A stretch of 18,611 nt of DNA from an uncultured Gemmatimonadota bacterium (GTDB lineage: Bacteria; Gemmatimonadota; Gemmatimonadetes; Gemmatimonadales; GWC2-71-9): the NCBI GenBank assembly GCA_937961295.1, contig CALGOK010000021.1, positions 1 to 18,611 of the forward strand, written 5' to 3'. The stretch's first letter is position 1, and the number at the start of each line of letters is the position of its first letter. This document shows positions 13,411 through 18,611 of the stretch, piece by piece. The notes under the pieces are model-generated. The model was not told the DNA's origin and searched no databases. It saw only the letters and a list, made by a program, of their open reading frames with translations. A program made the translations under genes and the position numbers.

Positions 13411-14079
13411 ATGGTGCACACCGAGAAGGTCCACATGATGTTCGGCATCCTTGCCGCAATGGGAGGAGCGGGTGCGCTCTGGGCGACCATGCGTCCGAGC
13501 TCGTGGTTGCGGTACGCGTGGCCGCTGGTCGCGCTACTCGTCGGGGTGTTCCTCTTCATCCCGGTTGAAGGGCACACCCTCACCTACACCACGACCGGCT
13601 GGTGGGAGACGATCGCCAGCGCCATTCCGGTCGACCGCAAGGGCTGGGTTGCGAACTGGGCCTCCTCCCTTTCGGTGATCCACGTGCTGCAGCACAAGCT
13701 GGGCGCCGCCTGCATCATCGCGATGGCGACGATTGAGCTCGCCCGCGCAGGGGGCCGGCTGCAGGCGCGGCCCTGGTCCCTGGCCCTGCCGGTGCTTCTT
13801 GCGGGGTGCGGACTCGCCTTCGGCATCCACGGCGGCAGCGACGACCACCTGCCGACGCAGGCGGAGCGCATCCACCACTGGCTGTTCGGGGCCGCCTTCG
13901 TCGCCGGCGGCGTGAGCCTGGCGCTCGCCCGGCTGCGCGTGCTCCGCCACCGCGCCTGGCAGGGAGCCTGGGCCGCGTGCGTGCTGCTGGTCGGGTTGGA
14001 CATCGCGCTGTTCTATCGCCTGGATCGGATTCCGCACCCCACGGAGGGTCACAGCCATGAAGGTCCTCGTCCTCGGTAG
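13411..14079 (+). CDS. Histidine-rich six-helix membrane protein, unknown function
   Basis: I do not recognise this 222-residue protein. It shows six hydrophobic segments: about 10-27, 35-52, 88-110, 121-139, 150-170 and 184-202. Histidines cluster at helix edges: MVHTEKVHMM, VIHVLQHKLG, GIHGGSDDHLP, RIHHWLF and a tail PTEGHSHEG. The spacing recalls heme- or copper-binding membrane proteins (CopD or cytochrome b-like), but no family signature is firm. The gene starts seven bases after the GNAT stop. Its last 23 bases overlap the start of the dehydrogenase gene, so the histidine tail lies inside that overlap. If it binds heme, it could supply electrons to the hydroxylase encoded by the last gene of the operon; this is inference. 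Confidence 0.6.
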   Translation: MVHTEKVHMMFGILAAMGGAGALWATMRPSSWLRYAWPLVALLVGVFLFIPVEGHTLTYTTTGWWETIASAIPVDRKGWVANWASSLSVIHVLQHKLGAACIIAMATIELARAGGRLQARPWSLALPVLLAGCGLAFGIHGGSDDHLPTQAERIHHWLFGAAFVAGGVSLALARLRVLRHRAWQGAWAACVLLVGLDIALFYRLDRIPHPTEGHSHEGPRPR

Positions 14080-15217
14080 CGGCGAGATGGCCGCCCCGGC
14101 CATCCTCGACCTCGTCCAGCAGGGGATGTTCCGACGCATCACGGTGGCCACGCGGCATCCCGAACGTGCCGAGGATACCCTCGCTGCGCTCGGCGTGTCT
14201 TCGAGCAGGGTGGACCTGGTGCGCCTCGACGTCCAGGACCACTCGGCGCTCGTGGCGACGATGCAGCGACACCACGTCACCTGCAACCTCGCCGGGCCAA
14301 ACTATCGCAACGCCGTGCCGGCCGCGCGTGCGGCCATCGTCGCTCGAGTTCCACTCGTCGATGTCAGCGACGATTGGGAGTCGACCCTCGAGATCCTGGG
14401 GATGCACGAGGCCGCAGTCGCCGCCGGGGTACCGATCCTGCTCGGCCTGGGGGCCTCACCAGGAGTCACCAACGTGCTCGCCCGGTATGGCGCGAACCAG
14501 CTGGATCGCGTGGACGAGGTCCGCACCTCGTGGATCATGCGCGGCTCCGATGCCGGGGGGCCGGCCCTGGCAGCCCACCTCCTCTACTCCCTGCCCCAGC
14601 GGGCGTTCTACTACCACGAGGGCGCCATGGTCGAGGTGAAGGCGTTCGAGGACGGCAAGGAGGTGATCGAGTATCCCGTGCTGGGACCGGTGGAGGTGAT
14701 GCACATCGGGCACCCGGAGCCGTTCACGCTTGGCCGTTTCATCGAGGGGGTCCGCTACGCGGACGACAAGGCCACGTTCCTTCCCGTCGAGGTCAATCGC
14801 ATGATCGTCGACCTCGGACAGATCGCCCGGTCGGAGCACCCGGTCCTGGTTGACGACCGCCCCGTCGACCCGATGGAATTCGCCGCGCGCTACTTCTACG
14901 AGACCTGCAAGCGCATGGTCGATGTCCCCAAGACCGGCGCGCTGCGCACCGAGGTGCGCGGAGTGCATCGTGGCCGGCCGGTCCGTATGATCTACAGCGC
15001 CGCGGGGCGCATCAGTACCGGGACCGGCTATCCGTGCTCGATCGGGGCCCACCTCCTGGCGGCGGGCCTCGTCACACGGCCGGGGGTCTGGCCCCCGGAA
15101 GCTCGCGACGTGCTGGATCCCGAGTTCTTCCTGCGGGCCGTCGAGGTTCGCAAGATCGGCGAAGTCAGCGAGGAGATCGTCGACTGGGACCGGGAGACCG
15201 CCGGGGCCGCTGCGTGA
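14057..15217 (+). CDS. Saccharopine dehydrogenase-like NAD(P)-dependent oxidoreductase
   Basis: A 386-residue protein of normal length for the family. The N-terminal Rossmann fold reads MKVLVLGSGEMAAPAILDL, followed by VTVATRHPERAE and VRLDVQDHSALV, as in saccharopine and carboxynorspermidine dehydrogenases. The middle has LLGLGASPGVTNVLARYGA, and the end carries the family's TGTGYPCSIGAHLLAAGLV and GVWPPEARDVLDPEFFLRAVEVR. Characterised members reduce or oxidise C-N bonds between amino acids or polyamines and keto acids. This subgroup is not assigned. In this operon it might form or reduce an amine-containing head group. GGAGG nine bases before the ATG supports the start. The gene overlaps the upstream gene by 23 bases and the downstream gene by four (GTGA). 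Confidence 0.83.
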   Translation: MKVLVLGSGEMAAPAILDLVQQGMFRRITVATRHPERAEDTLAALGVSSSRVDLVRLDVQDHSALVATMQRHHVTCNLAGPNYRNAVPAARAAIVARVPLVDVSDDWESTLEILGMHEAAVAAGVPILLGLGASPGVTNVLARYGANQLDRVDEVRTSWIMRGSDAGGPALAAHLLYSLPQRAFYYHEGAMVEVKAFEDGKEVIEYPVLGPVEVMHIGHPEPFTLGRFIEGVRYADDKATFLPVEVNRMIVDLGQIARSEHPVLVDDRPVDPMEFAARYFYETCKRMVDVPKTGALRTEVRGVHRGRPVRMIYSAAGRISTGTGYPCSIGAHLLAAGLVTRPGVWPPEARDVLDPEFFLRAVEVRKIGEVSEEIVDWDRETAGAAA

Positions 15218-16305
15218 CCCTCTGGCATCTGGCCGCCCCAGTGCTGGTGGGATTGGGCGTGTCGGAGTACCTCGCCGCACGGCATCGCGGCATTCATGCG
15301 TTCACGAATCTCGACACGCTGGCCAATCTCGGTTGCGCGGTGCTTTCGCAGGTCGCGGGCATCGCGGTGGCGGCGGTGACGATCGGCGCCTACCGGCTCG
15401 CGAGCGACGGCTTCGTGGCGCTCGGCGTGGCTCCCCTGGTGTCGTGGGCCTTGCTGGGATGGGTCGGCTGGCTTCTCGTGTTCCTGATTGTGGACCTCGC
15501 CCAGTACCTGACGCACCGCCTGTCCCATAGGGTCAACCTGCTCTGGGCCTGCCACGAGGTGCACCACTCCAGTGGCGAGCTCAACTACGGCGTGGCCATC
15601 CGGAACAGCTCGCTGCACGGCCTCCTGATCTGGGTGTTCTATCTCCCGGGTGCCTTGCTCGGCATTCCCTGGACGATGGTCGCCACCTGCTACGGAGTGA
15701 ATGTCCTCTACCAGTTCCTGCTTCACACCCGGACGGTCGGACGGCTCGGAATGGTCGAGCGGTGGTTCAACTCGCCTTCGCACCATCGCGTGCACCACGG
15801 CCGCGACCCGAAGTATCTCGACCGGAACTTCGGTGGCGTGCTGATCGTGTGGGACCGGATCTTCGGGACCTTCCAGGCGGAGGAGGAGGAACCGCGGTAT
15901 GGTCCGCCCCTCGGCAGTTGGAACCCGGTCTGGGCCAACCTGCACGGATTCGCGCGGATCGGCACGGCGTGGCGCACCGCTCCCGATTGGACCGGCCGCT
16001 GGCGAGCGGTGTTCGGTCCCCCGGAATCGCTCCCGCCGCTCCTCCCGCGGCCGATCACGTCACCGTTTGTTCCTTCGCCCCGGCTGGTACTGTGGGTTTC
16101 GCTGCAGGTCATCCTCGCCGCGGTGGTGACGCTCGTCGTGGTCGTCTCTGCCTCGACCGGGCCCGGCTGGCGGCTGGCCGCCGCCGCCGCGACCGTCGCC
16201 ACCATCGCCACCTCGGGCGCACTGCTCGACGGTGCTCCGCGCGCGAAGCGGTGGGAGGTCGTCCGGATCGTCGCCCTCATTGTCGCCGGAGTCGTCGCCC
16301 TCTAG
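15214..16305 (+). CDS. Sterol desaturase/fatty acid hydroxylase, AGMO-like
   Basis: The protein has 363 residues from the GTG that overlaps the previous stop. All histidine boxes of the di-iron membrane hydroxylase family are present: HRLSH (101-105), HEVHH (114-118), His171 in FLLHT and HHRVHH (190-195). The following LGSWNPVWANLH and PPESLPPLL fit the branch near alkylglycerol monooxygenase. Four helices carry the catalytic part, and about 80 C-terminal residues add two to three more helices. Such enzymes insert oxygen into lipid chains or sterols using two irons. The acceptor is probably a lipid made or altered by the other operon products. Being last and translationally coupled, it should be made in step with the dehydrogenase. 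Electron donor or pterin dependence cannot be read. Confidence 0.85.
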   Translation: MTLWHLAAPVLVGLGVSEYLAARHRGIHAFTNLDTLANLGCAVLSQVAGIAVAAVTIGAYRLASDGFVALGVAPLVSWALLGWVGWLLVFLIVDLAQYLTHRLSHRVNLLWACHEVHHSSGELNYGVAIRNSSLHGLLIWVFYLPGALLGIPWTMVATCYGVNVLYQFLLHTRTVGRLGMVERWFNSPSHHRVHHGRDPKYLDRNFGGVLIVWDRIFGTFQAEEEEPRYGPPLGSWNPVWANLHGFARIGTAWRTAPDWTGRWRAVFGPPESLPPLLPRPITSPFVPSPRLVLWVSLQVILAAVVTLVVVVSASTGPGWRLAAAAATVATIATSGALLDGAPRAKRWEVVRIVALIVAGVVAL

Positions 16306-16386
16306 TTCCGGCGAAACCCGGGGTGGCTGTGCAGCGAGGGTACCTCATCGGTGAGGAGGCGATCCTCGCGGCCGGGTGCTCCTGAG

Positions 16387-16857
16387 CTAGCCTCGCCGCG
16401 CCTCGAAGAACGCGCGGAGGACCGCCCCGCACTCCTCCTCGCGCACCCCGCCCAGCACCTCGGGCCGGTGGTTGAGGCGCGGATGGCGGAGCAGGTCGTG
16501 CAGCGACCCGGCCATCCCGGCCTTGGGGTCCCACGCGCCGAACACCACCCGACCGACCTTGGCGAGGACGATCGCGCCGGCGCAGTGGGCGCAGGGCTCG
16601 AGGGTGACATAGAGGGTCGCATCCGGGAGCCGGTCGGTCCCGGCAGCAGCCAGTGCCTGGCGGATGGCGAGCACCTCGGCGTGGGCGGTGGGATCCTGAC
16701 GCGCGAGCGTGGCGTTGTGCGCGGCGGCGAGGACCTCGCCGTCGCGCACCACCACCGCGCCGACCGGGACCTCGCCGAGCGCCGCGGCGCGCGACGCCTC
16801 GATGAGCGCGAGGCCGATGCCGTCGTGGTCGAGGCCGCTCACCGGCGGGCCCGTCAT
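16387..16857 (-). CDS. tadA: tRNA-specific adenosine deaminase TadA
   Basis: A 156-residue zinc-dependent deaminase. The catalytic motif HAE is at 59-61 and PCAHC at 88-92 (Cys89 and Cys92 with His59 bind zinc; Glu61 is the proton shuttle). GEVPVGAVVV near the N-terminus and the following HNATLARQDPTAHAE are typical. TadA converts adenosine 34 of tRNA-Arg(ACG) to inosine so that one tRNA reads CGU, CGC and CGA. The start ATG overlaps the clpB stop as ATGA, so translation is probably coupled to clpB. Related cytosine or guanine deaminases share the zinc motif; the length and motif spacing favour TadA. Confidence 0.9.
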   Translation of the reverse strand: MTGPPVSGLDHDGIGLALIEASRAAALGEVPVGAVVVRDGEVLAAAHNATLARQDPTAHAEVLAIRQALAAAGTDRLPDATLYVTLEPCAHCAGAIVLAKVGRVVFGAWDPKAGMAGSLHDLLRHPRLNHRPEVLGGVREEECGAVLRAFFEARRG

Positions 16858-18611
16858 CCCCCGGCGACGCGCTCGAAGCCGAGCCCCTCGCCCTCGCGCA
16901 CCACGCGGACGGTGTCGCCTTCCTGGTAGTCGCCCTCCAGCAGCGCCAGCGCGATCGGATTCTGCAGCTCGCGCTGGATCACCCGCTTGAGCGGCCGCGC
17001 GCCGTACACCGGGTCATACCCGGTCTCGGCGATCCACCGCATCGCGGCGGGATCGACGTCGAGCACCAGGCCGCGCGCCGCCACCATCTGGCGGAGCTTC
17101 GCCATCTGCAGCGCCACGATCGACTCGATGTCGCCGCGCGAGAGCGGTCGGAACACCACCACGTCGTCCACCCGGTTGAGGAACTCGGGACGGAAGTGCT
17201 GGCGCAGGGCGCCGAGCACGCGCGACTCGACCTCCAGCCACCCCATCGGGTCTAACGCGCCCGCCTCGAGGATGTGCTGCGACCCGATGTTGCTGGTCAT
17301 GATGACCACGGCGTTGCGGAAGTCGACCACTCGTCCCTGCGAGTCGGTGAGGCGACCGTCGTCGAGGACCTGGAGGAGCAGGTTGAAGACGTCGGGGTGC
17401 GCCTTCTCGATCTCGTCGAGCAGGATCACCGCATACGGGCGGCGCCGGATCGCCTCGGTGAGCTGGCCGCCCTCCTCGTAGCCCACGTACCCCGGTGGCG
17501 CCCCGATCATCCGGGCCACGGCGTGCTTCTCCATGTACTCCGACATGTCGAGCCGCACCATCGCGCGCTCGTCGTCGAAGAGGAACTCGGCGAGCGCGCG
17601 GGCGGTCTCGGTCTTCCCCACGCCCGTGGGACCGAGGAAGATGAACGACCCGGTGGGCCGGTGCTGGTCCTGCAGCCCGGCCCGGGAGCGGCGCACCGCG
17701 TTCGACACGGCAGCCAGCGCCTCGGGCTGGCCGATCACGCGCCGACCCAGCTCCTGCTCCAGCTTGGCGAGCCGCTCGCGCTCCGACTCGAGCATCCGGG
17801 TGACCGGGATGCCGGTCCACTTGGCCACCACGCTGGCGATGTCCTCGGCATCGACGTCCTCGCGGAGGTAGCGCGGGGCGTCGCCCACGCGCTCTTCGTC
17901 GGCGGCCGCGGCGATCTGCCGCTCCAGCTCCGGGAGCCGGCCGGGGCGCAACTCGGCCGCGCGTTGCAGGTCGCCGGTGCGCGACGCCTGCTCCACCTCG
18001 GTGCGCAGCTTGTCCACCTCGGCCTTCATCGCCTGGACCTTCTCGATCGCGGCCTTCTCGGCCTGCCAGCGCGCCTTCATCCCGGACGAGCGTTCCTTGT
18101 GCTCGGCGATCTCCTTCTCGAGCGCCTTGCGGCGCTCCAGGGCCGCCTTGCTCTTCTCCTTGACCAGCGACTGGCGCTCGATCTCGAGCTGCAGCACGCG
18201 CCGCTCGACCTCGTCGATCTCCTGCGGCAGCGAGTCGATCTCGATCCGGAGGCGGGACGCCGCCTCGTCGACCAGGTCGATCGCCTTGTCGGGGAGGAAG
18301 CGGTCGCCGATGTAGCGGTCGCTGAGCGTGGCCGCGGAGACCAGCGCGTCGTCGGTGATCCGGACGCCGTGGTGCACCTCGTACTTCTCCTTGAGGCCGC
18401 GCAGGATCGCGATGGTGTCCTCGACCGTGGGCTCGCCCACGTGCACCGGCTGGAAGCGGCGCTCGAGCGCCGCGTCCTTCTCGATGTGCAGGCGGTACTC
18501 GTCGAGGGTGGTGGCGCCCACGACGTGCAGCTCGCCACGGGCCAGCGCCGGCTTGAGCAGGTTCGACGCGTCCACGGCGCCCTCCGCCTTCCCCGCCCCG
18601 ACCAGCGTGTG
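16854..18611 (-). CDS. clpB: Chaperone ClpB (partial, N-terminus beyond right edge)
   Basis: The frame is open at the right edge and gives the last 585 residues. It begins in nucleotide-binding domain 1 at HTLVGAGKAEGAVDASNLLK, then GATTLDEYRLHIEKDAALERRF. The long middle coiled-coil domain that separates ClpB from ClpA/ClpC is present, rich in Lys, Glu and Arg. Domain 2 has Walker A GPTGVGKTE, the substrate pore motif PGYVGYEEGG, Walker B VILLDEIEKAHPD and sensor 2 GARPLKR. ClpB is a cytoplasmic hexameric AAA+ disaggregase that works with DnaK to rescue aggregated proteins after heat stress. One small oddity is AAELRPGRLPELE, where most relatives have a tyrosine in place of the proline. It is followed by tadA with an ATGA overlap; the heat-shock promoter would lie outside the window. 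Confidence 0.96.
   Translation of the reverse strand, partial: HTLVGAGKAEGAVDASNLLKPALARGELHVVGATTLDEYRLHIEKDAALERRFQPVHVGEPTVEDTIAILRGLKEKYEVHHGVRITDDALVSAATLSDRYIGDRFLPDKAIDLVDEAASRLRIEIDSLPQEIDEVERRVLQLEIERQSLVKEKSKAALERRKALEKEIAEHKERSSGMKARWQAEKAAIEKVQAMKAEVDKLRTEVEQASRTGDLQRAAELRPGRLPELERQIAAAADEERVGDAPRYLREDVDAEDIASVVAKWTGIPVTRMLESERERLAKLEQELGRRVIGQPEALAAVSNAVRRSRAGLQDQHRPTGSFIFLGPTGVGKTETARALAEFLFDDERAMVRLDMSEYMEKHAVARMIGAPPGYVGYEEGGQLTEAIRRRPYAVILLDEIEKAHPDVFNLLLQVLDDGRLTDSQGRVVDFRNAVVIMTSNIGSQHILEAGALDPMGWLEVESRVLGALRQHFRPEFLNRVDDVVVFRPLSRGDIESIVALQMAKLRQMVAARGLVLDVDPAAMRWIAETGYDPVYGARPLKRVIQRELQNPIALALLEGDYQEGDTVRVVREGEGLGFERVAGG

Noticed and set aside
16343..16356. CCTCA-TCGG-TGAGG hairpin between the hydroxylase gene and tadA as a terminator
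   Set aside because: The stem is only five pairs and no T-run follows on either strand.

Overview
The window is GC-rich throughout (I estimate around 70%) and densely coded on both strands. It looks like a bacterial chromosome, not a plasmid or phage: it carries housekeeping genes (clpB, tadA, a serine tRNA) and shows no integrase, transposase or phage gene. Several exported proteins end their signal peptide in -AQ (DUF4159 protein, M1 peptidase). There is also a TonB-type protein, a G8-domain lipoprotein and a possible PEP-CTERM-like tail. Together these suggest a Gram-negative, Gemmatimonadota-like organism. That placement is an inference from style, not from a marker gene.

Layout. At 1-2840 everything is on the minus strand: a partial G8-domain lipoprotein running off the left edge, a doubtful small PEP-CTERM-like ORF, tRNA-Ser(CGA) with flanking hairpins, and a two-gene unit of a CDP-alcohol phosphatidyltransferase followed by a DUF4159 protein. 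At 2996-10811 lie single genes in alternating orientation: a Gfo/Idh/MocA oxidoreductase, a YdjM-type membrane protein, a thioredoxin-like exported protein, a four-helix membrane protein, an ATP-grasp enzyme, a TonB-family protein and an M1 metallopeptidase. Four of the gaps between them hold tandem arrays of seven-base repeats, some arranged as inverted pairs. The gap before the oxidoreductase has a different, palindrome-rich repeat and a good sigma70-like promoter. At 10819-11559 is a TerC-family gene cut by one in-frame TAA exactly between its two homologous halves.

At 11662-16305 five plus-strand genes are packed with GTGA overlaps or gaps of a few bases, behind a TTGACA-type promoter: PAP2/Aur1-like phosphatase or phosphotransferase, GNAT-type acyltransferase, histidine-rich six-helix membrane protein, saccharopine dehydrogenase-like oxidoreductase, and a sterol desaturase/fatty-acid hydroxylase resembling alkylglycerol monooxygenase. 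The combination suggests a membrane-lipid tailoring pathway and is the best candidate here for an undescribed system. At 16387-18611, on the minus strand, clpB (partial, running off the right edge) is joined to tadA by an ATGA overlap.

Most interesting points: the five-gene putative lipid operon; the heptanucleotide arrays, one of which matches the TTGGTCA heptamer known from cyanobacterial STRR repeats; and the single in-frame stop in the TerC gene. No gap longer than 300 bases lacks a gene.
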